Below are positions 16,601 through 25,216 of a stretch of DNA of 27,543 bases, piece by piece (within the stretch, counting starts at the first letter, position 1; each line of letters starts with the position of its first letter). Location: positions 1 through 27,543 of IMG/VR virus record IMGVR_UViG_3300017786_000102. One strand, written 5' to 3'. The position numbers were made by a program, and so were the translations under genes. A model generated the notes under the pieces. That model had not been told where the DNA came from and did not search any database. It was given only the letters and a program-made list of their open reading frames with translations. This DNA comes from a virus.

Positions 16601-18932
16601 TAACATCAGCTGTTAAAGCATGACCTACTTTAGGAGAACCAGATAAACTTGATCCAGAACCAGTAAAATTATTAGCACCGGCAGAATCATCTGATTTTCT
16701 AGGTCTAAAATCAATACAATCTCTTAATTCAAATTCTCCGCCTGGTCCAACAAAGATTGGAATATTAGCATAATCTTCAGTTGGATATGAATCAACGCAG
16801 AAATAATCTCCAGCGCCATGAGTATAATATTTAAACACTACTACCATATTACCAGTAGGAATACCCGCAGTTCCAGTTAGTTTTTGTATAGAACCTTCAG
16901 TATAAAAATTAGCTCTTTGGCCGTCATCAAATGTAAAGTTATTTGTTTGATCTACTCCAGTTGAATCTGTAATAGAAACTATTTCAATAATATCAGATTT
17001 ATCTAAAAAATATGTTTGTTGATCACTATTAGTTACAGGAATAGTTTTAGTAAACTGAGTATTTGTTTTTACTTTAGGTGCAATAGTTTTCTTAATTGTT
17101 CCTATTGCATTAACTACAGTTCCAAGTGAAAGATTTAATCCACTAGATTCGCAATCATAAGCCATGGATGTTTTACCATTACCAGTGTTTGCTCCAGTTT
17201 TAAAACCACTAACATTAGTTTGTATAGCAGCACCGACTGGAGCTATAATAATATCGTTTACATCTTCAAATAGCCCGACTGCTGTAGTGAATGTTAAAGT
17301 TTTTGGCGAACCAGTAACAGTAGCGCTAAAATGTCTTTTTATAGAATATGTTGTATCTCTTGCTGGATCTGCTAATGTTTTTACTGCAGATTGAGGTAGC
17401 TTAAATATGGATGTATTATTACCAACATCAAATCTTGTACCATCATCAGCTGCTAAGAATTGTCCTACAAATCCTCTAGCAGTATCTGCGACATTATCTA
17501 CATCATTAAAAGTTTTAGTCGCGTGTGTTATTTCAATATCAAATAAATACAACCTAACAGAAGCGGAGAACGCTTCCATTGATTTTACTCTTGCTGTACC
17601 TACTACAACAGCAGAGTCTAATAAAGTTACTGGCGTAAAGGATTCTACATCCGGAGTTCCTTGAACAGTAGTTGCATCTAGCTTAATATAGTTACCATAG
17701 TTAACTTGAGTATTAGTTTCATTTTCAAAACCGGTAGCGTCAGCGCCTCTAGGTTTATCTACATCAATATACGTAGTTCCTACTTTTTCGTTTCTATATC
17801 CTTGAACATATGCAGTTGCTGGCTCAATGCCAATAACAACTTTATCAGCGTCGCCACCCTCAGCGCCAGAAGTATACTTACCAAAATTGGTGCCATCATT
17901 TAAATGTTCAAGAATCTCAAGTTCAAACGGTTTTGTTATGTAATCCCCTGACTCGTCATGAGTTCTTTTAGCCAACCTTAACGATAATCCAGTGTCTGCT
18001 GTTTTATCAGTTTTATCTACTACAATAACACCATTATCAACTGTTAACAACGTAATATATTTATCGACAGTTCTACTGTCAATATCAACTGGTTGTTTTA
18101 TTAGAGTTGTTGAGATCTGATATCGATTTGCGCCTGGGGCAGAAGTATTAGGAACGCCTTGAGCATTATCAACTAACGACGCATCAGTACCCGAAGTTAC
18201 AATTGTTTCTTCTACCTGTAATCCAATAATATTAGAAGGATTATTTGTATACTTATCTAAAATAAGAGTTGAAGTAGGAACATAAATAAAACAACCTGAT
18301 ACAAAATATACGCCTTCTGACATAGATACTGCAGAGCCTTGGCCGATTGGATTAGCAATACTAGAAGCTGTATTTGCTCCATCAATGTTACTACCGCCGC
18401 CAACCATTCCATATTTTACAGGATCAGCGTTTGATACTATTACTTCTCCTGGTGCAAATTTTTCAATAGCATTAGTTGATCCACCAGATTTTTGGTATTT
18501 AACATAAAGTGTATCTGGTTCTGAAGCATCAACTTTAGCAACAGCCTTTAAAACTAAAGCCGTTACTTGATTCCCACTATTGGCAGTACCAGTAATAAGA
18601 CTTCCTTCGAATGCTGATAGATTATTAGCATTATATTCTGTGCCACTATGAGTAAAAGTTGATTCTACTTTTATATAATCAAATTCGATATTAAGAGATA
18701 CTTCTCCATTTACGACTCTTGAACCATCTTTAAAAGCATATTGGCCATGTCTATCAATCTGAGCTTGAAGCATTGTTTGCAATTGAGTAAGCTCTCGTGC
18801 TTGTACCGCATATCCTGGACGAAATAGAATCCTATGATAATTTTTAGTTTCAACTGTTTCACCATTATAATCTCTGAAGTAGTCATCAAAGTATGGCGTT
18901 CCGTTATATGTTTTTATATTGGTTGTTGTCAT
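13614..18932 (-). CDS. DUF4815-type baseplate or fibre-associated structural protein (1772 residues)
   Basis: Starts at ATG with GAGAG about 8 bases upstream and a late-promoter box just before. Residues 14-80 contain YFDDYFRDYN, NYHRILFRPGYAVQARELTQLQ and FKDGSRVVNG, the signature I know as DUF4815, common in structural proteins of marine T4-like phages. The middle has an arginine-rich loop at about 1040-1075 (RRGRRRGNIRR flanked by poly-Thr), followed by a VPFMRSRKIYFKATRMKPN motif found in the same family. Further on is an Ig-like HPNHGM...INGTHIISNITHDSYTI module, and the C-terminus is beta-rich. Its place right after gp8 corresponds to T4 gp9 and gp10 (fibre connector and wedge pin), so a role linking wedge and fibres is likely but inferred. 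No enzyme motif is visible. Confidence 0.85.
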   Translation of the reverse strand: MTTTNIKTYNGTPYFDDYFRDYNGETVETKNYHRILFRPGYAVQARELTQLQTMLQAQIDRHGQYAFKDGSRVVNGEVSLNIEFDYIKVESTFTHSGTEYNANNLSAFEGSLITGTANSGNQVTALVLKAVAKVDASEPDTLYVKYQKSGGSTNAIEKFAPGEVIVSNADPVKYGMVGGGSNIDGANTASSIANPIGQGSAVSMSEGVYFVSGCFIYVPTSTLILDKYTNNPSNIIGLQVEETIVTSGTDASLVDNAQGVPNTSAPGANRYQISTTLIKQPVDIDSRTVDKYITLLTVDNGVIVVDKTDKTADTGLSLRLAKRTHDESGDYITKPFELEILEHLNDGTNFGKYTSGAEGGDADKVVIGIEPATAYVQGYRNEKVGTTYIDVDKPRGADATGFENETNTQVNYGNYIKLDATTVQGTPDVESFTPVTLLDSAVVVGTARVKSMEAFSASVRLYLFDIEITHATKTFNDVDNVADTARGFVGQFLAADDGTRFDVGNNTSIFKLPQSAVKTLADPARDTTYSIKRHFSATVTGSPKTLTFTTAVGLFEDVNDIIIAPVGAAIQTNVSGFKTGANTGNGKTSMAYDCESSGLNLSLGTVVNAIGTIKKTIAPKVKTNTQFTKTIPVTNSDQQTYFLDKSDIIEIVSITDSTGVDQTNNFTFDDGQRANFYTEGSIQKLTGTAGIPTGNMVVVFKYYTHGAGDYFCVDSYPTEDYANIPIFVGPGGEFELRDCIDFRPRKSDDSAGANNFTGSGSSLSGSPKVGHALTADVNYYLPRIDKLIIKRDGAFEIIKGVPSPYPQPPEDKEDGLTLYSLKLKPYIFDLADIIPEIKDNKRYTMRDIGKLDKRIKNLEYYTSLSLLEQSAADVHMVDGSGFSRFKNGMLVDSFKDQSVANMGHPECSESVDKENGILRPECPANNVNLITASNIAGTAQKTGSVWTMPFTQVAHTKQPYASVAINVNPYNVFTWNGRVHLSPESDEWKEVDVRPDIIINDDGQYNQFVERAKEEGILGTVWNEWETNWTGRQVETEVSSRRTTRSERRAWWRQEGFRNRRGRRRGNIRRDTTTTTTLSHNQSRTGLRTDVTFDTVTRDSGNRIVEVNFVPFMRSRKIYFKATRMKPNTKIYAFFNDVNVTAFCREEAYQEWSETTSVLNYSGRTSHPGSGSGTLSTDNKGEITGTFIIPRNNTVKFKTGTKEFRLSDSQTNDKQAEGTGAETMFHAQGLIESTQRTITNTKVPRLETSRLNQSRVISETFRRTTTTWHDPLAQTILIEKQGGLFASSIDLFFRTKYNVKTGDDVQIPVSVSIVTVENGIPTQTTIPGSEVNVFPGDVNISETASSSTRFTFETPVYLQQDQEYAIVIQADCDEYEAWVAEMGGFDVTNTNYRINKQPHGGSFFTSQNASTWTPDQSKDLKFTLNRAKFSVNASKEVTFVNDVIQPRNLKADALSTSQNSGVITVLHPNHGMHQASSTVIIAGAEAFNGIAADKINGTHIISNITHDSYTITAKDSAVSTNNSTGVGAGGGSNITATENRHFDLCNIIASQMILPETDIRYYLVSTSQQSIDGSETAYQAQDEIEVLPNMNEFFSTPKVISSPSNEDSGVKTFKLKAVFTSNKDHLSPVLDANRLSVVTVQNKIGDNGTTAETNAYGGSELCKYITKKIDLVEEADVIDLYMSINRPSGTNVDLYYKTLPAGSDVDFDLVDWTYALPANDVPINNSDDVYNEVKYSIDPTGSFGSMAFKIILRSQNSATPPTVKDFRAIAAT

Positions 18933-18949
18933 ATTTTCTCTCTTTTAAA

Positions 18950-18965
18950 CTAATATTTATATTAG
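18950..18965. repeat. Interrupted palindrome enclosing a late-promoter box
   Basis: CTAATAT-TT-ATATTAG, 7-base arms with a 2-base centre. It overlaps the gp8 stop codon and the TATAAATA box of the 1772-residue gene. Too AT-rich and short to act as a terminator on its own. Confidence 0.6.
18954..18961 (-). promoter_or_regulatory. T4-type late promoter box for the 1772-residue gene
   Basis: Exact TATAAATA on the minus strand immediately after the gp8 TAA stop, 21 bases before the ATG. T4 spacing puts the start near 18948, giving a leader of about 16 bases that contains GAGAG as SD. It is in non-coding DNA and well positioned. Confidence 0.7.
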
Positions 18966-20359
18966 AATTCGATAATGATTTTTATATCTTCGATCTGTGA
19001 AGCTGTTCTATCAATTGGATTTCTATTTTCTAAAAAGACAATATCACCACTATGTATATCAACTTCAGGATTAATTAGAAAATCTCCAGCAACGGGTTTT
19101 GGCGTTCCTTCAGCTGAAGATGTGGAACCAACTACTGGAGCTCCAGTTACAAAGTTTCCATATCCAGTTTTAGAATTTTGTAGATAATGTACATAACCAG
19201 TACCACTATCAACTTCAACAACAAATGCTTGAGCTAAAGTTGCCCCACTACCTTGAGTAATTAATTCATCAACTTGAAATGATTGTGTTGTTGAAGAAAA
19301 ACTTAAAGCTGGAGTTGCTTTTAATGTTGGCTCAATTGACTTTGTAGAAGTTCCAAAATTAAATGGGTTTTTAACGAGTGTAATTTGTCTAAAATCATTA
19401 CCAGTAGTTAGATCGCCACCACCAGTTCCATCTAGTAAAGTATTAACAGCTGAAAAGAAACCACCAAGTTCTTTTACAGGATCAGTACCATGCCCATTTT
19501 CAGGAGCAAGTACTGCTCTTACTGTGGCTAATGTACCACCGCCACCATCGATAACAATATGAGCTGTTGAATAATCAGTTCCTTTTGCTGTAACATTAAC
19601 AGCAGTAACAGATCCACCTGAAACAACGGCAGTTGCAGTTGCTCCAGTACCAGCACCAGTAATATAAACATTAGGAGCTGAAGTATAACCGCTACCGCCA
19701 GCTGTTACTACGATTCTTTCAATACCAGCAGCAGTTGTAGAATCCCTTGACGCTTTTTGGTTTAGATATTGAGCGTAATCACCTTCAGATAAAGAAGTCT
19801 CAGCAGCTGCATCATTTGCAAATGATTCAACATTAATAGTTTTAACAGGCATATAAGATGTTGTAAGGAATTTTTCTGCATCGGCGACGGCTACCGTATA
19901 CATATATTTCCAAATATAACCATCAGATTCCGCTGTTGGAGCAGTCAATGTTTGTGTTGGCTCTTGAGTCGAACCAGTTCCAGGAGAGTATATACATTTA
20001 TATACTTTAAACTCTGATGTAATTACATAAAAAGCAACATCAAAAATATCAGCATTATTTGAATCCCATTGAACATATGAAGTACCAGTAGTCCAAGTAT
20101 GTCTTGGTACCACGTGTGTTACATCAGCAGCATTTAATTTTTTTAATGCAAAAATGTTTTCACGAGCTTCTACTAATGCATCAGTTGTATCATATGGAGT
20201 AAATGGTTCTGTATCAGTAGTGTCTGAAGTACTATTTGACCATGCGTCGGTTTTACCGATTGCTACGTATACGCTAGAGCCAGAATTTGCAGTATCGATA
20301 TCTTCTTTAAAATTTTCTGCGTTTAAAGTTCTAAATTTTGAGGTTATAATTGCCGTCAT
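18962..20359 (-). CDS. 8: Baseplate wedge subunit gp8
   Basis: Start ATG with AGGAAAG about 6 bases upstream. The protein matches T4 gp8 at many points in order: AIITSKFRT at the N-terminus, VAIGKTDAWS, VVPRHTW, FKVYKCIY, DGYIWKYMY, DFRQITLVKNP, and a C-terminus SGDIVFLENRNPIDRTASQ...IIIEF that lines up with the T4 ending. In T4, gp8 forms dimers in the wedge, bound to gp7, gp6 and gp10. At 465 residues it is about 130 longer than T4 gp8. The surplus lies in two insertions: a GGSGYTSAPNVYITG-type beta module at about 212-290, and a segment at about 345-435 with DSGTGYVHYLQN between the FRQ...NP and ENR motifs. It follows gp7 by 32 bases. Confidence 0.93.
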   Translation of the reverse strand: MTAIITSKFRTLNAENFKEDIDTANSGSSVYVAIGKTDAWSNSTSDTTDTEPFTPYDTTDALVEARENIFALKKLNAADVTHVVPRHTWTTGTSYVQWDSNNADIFDVAFYVITSEFKVYKCIYSPGTGSTQEPTQTLTAPTAESDGYIWKYMYTVAVADAEKFLTTSYMPVKTINVESFANDAAAETSLSEGDYAQYLNQKASRDSTTAAGIERIVVTAGGSGYTSAPNVYITGAGTGATATAVVSGGSVTAVNVTAKGTDYSTAHIVIDGGGGTLATVRAVLAPENGHGTDPVKELGGFFSAVNTLLDGTGGGDLTTGNDFRQITLVKNPFNFGTSTKSIEPTLKATPALSFSSTTQSFQVDELITQGSGATLAQAFVVEVDSGTGYVHYLQNSKTGYGNFVTGAPVVGSTSSAEGTPKPVAGDFLINPEVDIHSGDIVFLENRNPIDRTASQIEDIKIIIEF

Positions 20360-20391
20360 TTTTCTTTCCTATTAATTTATGTTAATCTTTT

Positions 20392-23343
20392 CTAATCGTG
20401 CAAATCAGCTGAGTAATTAGATGAATGTACAAACGAATTAACGTTATATTTATTTATATCACTTATAGAAGTACTTTGCAACTCAGTGTCACCTAATACC
20501 TCTAAAGTTTCATTAAAATCATAAAGCATATTACTTTCTAGTATATTTGTTTTTTGATTATAATAGTCATTTGATTGAATTGTTCTATATCCAGCCGGTA
20601 CTACAGTTACTTCGTAACCACCCATAAACTTATCGGTTTGTGGAGTTGTTTCTGTAATATTCCAGTTTTGACCTGATGTAAGAGCACCTTTTTGTAATAT
20701 TTGTCCATTATATAATTGTCTTCCTCTAACAGAAGCAGCGGATTGAACTGGGTTTGTAGCTTTAATAGAATGTGGATCTACATTAGTATGATTTAATTCT
20801 AAAATTCTAGTAACCTTTTGTGGTTTAACTCGACTTTCGTTTTTAGCAACAGAAGCAATATAAGAATTAGGATTTAATATGTATCCAAAGCCAGGATTAG
20901 TAATTTCAGCAGATTGTATTTCAGAAGGAACTAATTGACAAACTGCCGTAGCATTACCTGATATGGATATTGTCGGAACTTCTTTATATCCAGAACCTTT
21001 ATAGCTAACTACTATAGAATTAACCTTACCATTTTCAACATCAGGAATAAATCTTGGATAATCTTTCTTTACACTAATAGAAACATCGTCAATATAAACT
21101 ATACCATCGTTTCCATCGCCTTGGAATCCAACATAATCAACATTATTTACACTAACAGCAGATGCTGCAATATCGTATTCGAACTCAAAGTCTTGCCAAT
21201 CTGTAGTAAGAGTTCTTTGCTGCCAATTAGAATTACCATGTTGGTTTGTGGAGTAAGCCATTCTAAAAAATGTAGCTCCATTGGTACTTGCTTTTTTAGC
21301 TTTACATTTTACTTTGACTGTATTTCCTGGAAGCCTATCTGTATGATGAGGATTACGATATGATAGTTCATATACAGCGCCACCAACACTTCCAGAAGCA
21401 TTAGTGTCTAATGCAGAGGTTTGTATTTTTAATGACTTACTTCCACTGCTAGCTTCTTCAGTTGTAATAGAAGCTGTATGAGCTACACTACCTTCAATTT
21501 GCCATTGCTTATTTGACCAACCTCCAAGAGTTGCGCTTTCAAAGCTTTCACTAAAGAATGCCGGTGCCGTATAAAATACATCAGGATCTGATATAACAAT
21601 ATCGGGATCATTTGTATAATTATTTCCATTGCTAGACATTTCAACTCTATCCACTGAAGTTGGAGCTAGAATATATTTACCAGCGGCAGTAATATTAGTA
21701 GCTAATGGCGCACCAAGATTATCTGTTGAAGTAGGAGCATCGAATGTAATGCTAGGAGGTGTAGAATATTTTTTAGTAGTATCAGGGACAACGTTAATGT
21801 CTGATATTTTAGATAAATTAGGATTAGCCGCAACATTAGCAAATGCTGATTGATAATTAGCTCCAGCATTTACAATTGTGGCACCATTAATTTTACCATC
21901 AGAATCAATAGTACATGTAATTGTAGCTTGAGATATTGTTAAGCCAGTTTGAGCAACACCATTAACTACAATTGTTGGTGGTGTTGTATATCCAAAGCCA
22001 GGATCAGCGATTTCAACAGCTGTTACAGTATGAGCTGCAGCTCCACTGTTTGGAACCGTTAAAGACATTCTACCAGATCTGTGAATGCGAGTAAACGTAA
22101 ATGGTAAGAACGTAGAAGCAAACATTTCTACTAATAATGGAATATCTTCAATACCAATAACGCCCGGTTGTAAATCTGGCATAGCAGATTTTGTAAACCT
22201 GTTTGTTCTACCATATCCAAAATAAGATTCACCAGTTAGTTGATTATGTTTTGGCCCACCAACATATCTTAGTTCTCTTAAAACCTTTTGATCGTCGCCT
22301 AACTCGTCTCTAGTACCAAATAGCTGTATAAGAATTTCAGCAAAATATTTAAAGCCTGCAGGATGTACTAATCTATCGTAAAAATAATTCCATGAAGATA
22401 GATTTTGACCAGTACGTATAAGATATGAAAATTTCTGGTATCTTAAACTATCTTGAACTTTAATAGTATCTGATAAAAAACCTTTTTTATCTAAATAAAT
22501 ACCACCCTTAGGAAGACTAGAATTAACTTCCCAATTACCAGATGAAGGAATAAGAGTACTGTCCCATGGATATTCAACTTCAACTTCATCATCAAATAAA
22601 AGTCTAAAGAAGACTTCAATAGAATCAGAAGATCCACGAATTTTGTAATAATCTGTCATTGCCTTATACAGATTTCTTTTATCAACAGGGATAGATCTTG
22701 GTACAACAGCAGCAATTTCTTTTTGTATGAGTTCTAAATACTGAGCTGCTGTATGATCAATATCCATAGACTCTTCAATAGTATTAAGCGCATATGAAGC
22801 GCCTGGTCCAGCCCAATATGTTATTGGAGTTACAATAGTTGCTATTTGAGTATTATAATTAACAGCTGTTCCAAGATTTACAGTAAATGTTTTACCTATA
22901 GGCGAAGTTGAATTTGCTAAACTTCCAGGTAAATTATTACCATTTGAAATATGAACGCTACTATCATCCATACTAAACGTTGATATTACACCATCAGAAT
23001 CAGTTAATGTTAATATTGAATTAGTACCAGAAGCATCACTAAAGAAATGATCATTTTCATTTCTTGGATCATTAACTCTAAAAACAGCTTTATTATCCAA
23101 GACCGTATCTGAATATGTTCCGGTTTCTTGATATACAAATTCTTCTAAATTCATATATGAGTAATAAGCTTCTAACAATAATTGTAATCCACCTGAATTT
23201 TCAAGTATTTCAGCGGGCATTAATTCTTGAGTTCTTAAATTCTCTTTTGTTACAGCTTTAGACGAAGCTTTAGATTCAATATATCCAGGCGAGGATATAT
23301 CCGAAGAAAAATGAACATTATTTGGATTATGAGTTCCAGCCAT
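20392..23343 (-). CDS. 7: Baseplate wedge protein gp7, with inserted beta and carbohydrate-binding-like modules
   Basis: ATG begins 1 base after the gp6 stop; length 983 residues against 1032 for T4 gp7. Identification rests on position between gp6 and gp8, size, and two motifs typical of the marine T4-like gp7 group: LLLEAYYSYM (55-64) and VDKRNLYKAMTDYYKIRG (220-237) followed by FFRLLFDDEVEVEYPW. The C-terminal half carries GxGY-type beta repeats (PGFGYTTPP at about 446, GSGYKEVP at about 783, PGFGYILNP at about 815). Between them, residues of about 595-760 form a jelly-roll-like domain (SFESATLGGW, SGSKSLKI, WQQRTLTTDWQDFEFEYDI, GIVYIDDVSI) resembling CBM4/9-type carbohydrate-binding modules. 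In T4, gp7 joins gp10, gp8, gp6 and gp25 in the wedge. The gp7 name is firm by context, less so by direct similarity. Confidence 0.82.
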   Translation of the reverse strand: MAGTHNPNNVHFSSDISSPGYIESKASSKAVTKENLRTQELMPAEILENSGGLQLLLEAYYSYMNLEEFVYQETGTYSDTVLDNKAVFRVNDPRNENDHFFSDASGTNSILTLTDSDGVISTFSMDDSSVHISNGNNLPGSLANSTSPIGKTFTVNLGTAVNYNTQIATIVTPITYWAGPGASYALNTIEESMDIDHTAAQYLELIQKEIAAVVPRSIPVDKRNLYKAMTDYYKIRGSSDSIEVFFRLLFDDEVEVEYPWDSTLIPSSGNWEVNSSLPKGGIYLDKKGFLSDTIKVQDSLRYQKFSYLIRTGQNLSSWNYFYDRLVHPAGFKYFAEILIQLFGTRDELGDDQKVLRELRYVGGPKHNQLTGESYFGYGRTNRFTKSAMPDLQPGVIGIEDIPLLVEMFASTFLPFTFTRIHRSGRMSLTVPNSGAAAHTVTAVEIADPGFGYTTPPTIVVNGVAQTGLTISQATITCTIDSDGKINGATIVNAGANYQSAFANVAANPNLSKISDINVVPDTTKKYSTPPSITFDAPTSTDNLGAPLATNITAAGKYILAPTSVDRVEMSSNGNNYTNDPDIVISDPDVFYTAPAFFSESFESATLGGWSNKQWQIEGSVAHTASITTEEASSGSKSLKIQTSALDTNASGSVGGAVYELSYRNPHHTDRLPGNTVKVKCKAKKASTNGATFFRMAYSTNQHGNSNWQQRTLTTDWQDFEFEYDIAASAVSVNNVDYVGFQGDGNDGIVYIDDVSISVKKDYPRFIPDVENGKVNSIVVSYKGSGYKEVPTISISGNATAVCQLVPSEIQSAEITNPGFGYILNPNSYIASVAKNESRVKPQKVTRILELNHTNVDPHSIKATNPVQSAASVRGRQLYNGQILQKGALTSGQNWNITETTPQTDKFMGGYEVTVVPAGYRTIQSNDYYNQKTNILESNMLYDFNETLEVLGDTELQSTSISDINKYNVNSFVHSSNYSADLHD
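21064..21560 (-). other. Carbohydrate-binding-like jelly-roll domain inserted in gp7
   Basis: Encodes gp7 residues of about 595-760. The order of signatures (an opening SFES...GGW, a middle GSKSLKI, a paired-Trp WQQRTLTTDWQDFEF strand and a closing GIVYIDDVSI strand) is that of CBM4/9-like beta-sandwich modules. GxGY repeats flank it on both sides, which marks it as an insertion. Binding to sugar is inferred from fold resemblance only. Confidence 0.6.
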
Positions 23344-23344
23344 C

Positions 23345-25210
23345 TTATCTTAGCCTTGATGTTGTTGTATAATCGATTGTACCCGAAGAACCTGATACTG
23401 ATATAGTATCTATTCCTGGAGTTATTTGTACTCTTAATGGATCAATAGCAATTAATTGATCTCTCTTAGGAGCAAGGTCTAAAGAGTTTGGAACTACTGT
23501 AATTCTAATTGTATCAGGAGAATCATTATCTGGTATAAAGTTGTTTAATGCAATAGTTCCATTAGCAATATTAATTAAACCAGCATCATTTATAACAGTA
23601 ACATTAGTAGAATTAACAATTTTATAAACTATAACTTGTCTATCAGTCGATCCTGAAATTGGAATATCACCAAAATATACTTCATCCCCATTAAACTTCC
23701 AAGCTGTAGAAGAAATAATATAATTGTTAGAAGAGCCAGAATTAAAAAATGGTGCTGTAAATTTTAAATCAAAGTTATTATCTAAATTTGCTGCTGATTT
23801 ATTTGGAGTAATATTCATAAACATATAAGGACGAACGCTACTATTTTGAATAGCTGGATCAGCGTTATCAATTGACTTAAGAATCTGAGAATGTCTAAAC
23901 ACGCCATCAAACTTATTTAACTCGTTAAAATTATAATCTGAAATAGCGTCTCTAACAACAGACTGAAGTTCTACTCCAGATCGATCTGTTAAATTAGGAT
24001 TATACTTAAATGAAACATCTAATTCTAGATACGTAAAATTAGGATCTACAATAACCGGCGTAATAGATACAACGCTCTTACCTTTAAGAATTGTATTCAT
24101 AATTTCTGTTTTTTCGTTTTGAGTCAATATTTCATTAACTAATGGTTTAATAGAAATATAAACAGCACCATAATCTGGTGGATCATTATCTTCGCCACCC
24201 CATGTGGAAATAGAATTAATATTTGTAAACTCTTTCTTAATAATTGCTCTATAATCGTCAGAAGTCACAGCCCTATTCTGCGATGTAAACGTGAGTGGAG
24301 CATTGAATCGTATAGACTCATTTGTTTCTTTTTCAGTGCCACCCTGTGCTTTGCTTAAAGTATTAATAGACACATTTGAATAACCACTAATATTATCTAC
24401 CATACTAAATACATTAGCGCCATTTGAATCTCCGCCATTAGTAAAGATATAGTCAAGAGTTACAATGTTATTGTTAAGAGGTTTTTTACCTGTTACGCCA
24501 TCACCAAAATATACTTCAAAATATTCATTTGAATTTTCTTGTAAGTAATATACTCGGCTTGAAGAATCTACGTTAAGTAAAGAATCAAATTGAGTATAGT
24601 TGTCGTAAGAAGTTGATTCTTCATTTGCTTGAATAAGAACTCTAAGAGTTGAAGTATCAGCATCGTCATCAGATATTTGATACTTTTGGTTTTTAATATC
24701 ATTATCAACTCTATATAAAAGCTTTTTACGAGTACCCTCAACAATAGTAACATTATCAAAAGTAAATGTATTACCATTTCCTGAAATAACAGCTGATTGC
24801 TCGTTAAGGACTACATATCGATAGTTTCTTCCATCAACATTAGTAGTCAGCTTAGCGCCTCGAGGCAAAGTTAATGCAGATGGAATGATACCTGATTCTC
24901 CTGAGACATCAACTGTAATTGTAATAGTCGCTCTTGGCGCTAAAACTGAACGGGGTATGTAACCTAATAGCTTAGCTCGAGTAACAATATTACCACGAAT
25001 CTGAGCAGAATCTAAGAATGCTTCATTCAAAGCAAAATGAGCAGTCATAGCATTATAATGTGTATTATAAGCTAACACATCTAAGAGAGAAGATAAACCT
25101 GATCCTTCAAAATCATAACTATTAAAAGCTGATTGAGTCTTTAAATAGTTCTTAAGATTCTTTTTGATTTGATCAAAATCGAGTTCGGTTACATTTAAAT
25201 TAGTTGCCAT
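23345..25210 (-). CDS. 6: Baseplate wedge subunit gp6 (baseplate J-like)
   Basis: ATG lies 6 bases after the gp25 stop, with AAGG upstream. The N-terminus carries the well-conserved gp6 stretch: SGLSSLLDVLAYNTHYNAMT, NEAFLDSAQIRG and KLLGYIPRSVLAPRATI (about 42-98). Mid-protein strands NEYFEVYFGDGVTGKKP and the FTSQNRAVTSDDYRAIIKKEF segment are typical of gp6 and baseplate J proteins. At 621 residues it is close to T4 gp6 (660). In T4, twelve gp6 molecules form the continuous inner ring that joins the six wedges and clamps gp25 and gp53. It sits between gp25 and gp7, as in related marine phages. No unusual feature in the reading frame. Confidence 0.95.
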   Translation of the reverse strand: MATNLNVTELDFDQIKKNLKNYLKTQSAFNSYDFEGSGLSSLLDVLAYNTHYNAMTAHFALNEAFLDSAQIRGNIVTRAKLLGYIPRSVLAPRATITITVDVSGESGIIPSALTLPRGAKLTTNVDGRNYRYVVLNEQSAVISGNGNTFTFDNVTIVEGTRKKLLYRVDNDIKNQKYQISDDDADTSTLRVLIQANEESTSYDNYTQFDSLLNVDSSSRVYYLQENSNEYFEVYFGDGVTGKKPLNNNIVTLDYIFTNGGDSNGANVFSMVDNISGYSNVSINTLSKAQGGTEKETNESIRFNAPLTFTSQNRAVTSDDYRAIIKKEFTNINSISTWGGEDNDPPDYGAVYISIKPLVNEILTQNEKTEIMNTILKGKSVVSITPVIVDPNFTYLELDVSFKYNPNLTDRSGVELQSVVRDAISDYNFNELNKFDGVFRHSQILKSIDNADPAIQNSSVRPYMFMNITPNKSAANLDNNFDLKFTAPFFNSGSSNNYIISSTAWKFNGDEVYFGDIPISGSTDRQVIVYKIVNSTNVTVINDAGLINIANGTIALNNFIPDNDSPDTIRITVVPNSLDLAPKRDQLIAIDPLRVQITPGIDTISVSGSSGTIDYTTTSRLR

Positions 25211-25216
25211 AGTTTC

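Noticed and set aside
20451-20458. TATAAATA match in the 3' end of gp7
   Set aside because: It is in codons for Asp-Ile-Asn-Lys, 92 bases before gp8; chance is the simpler explanation.
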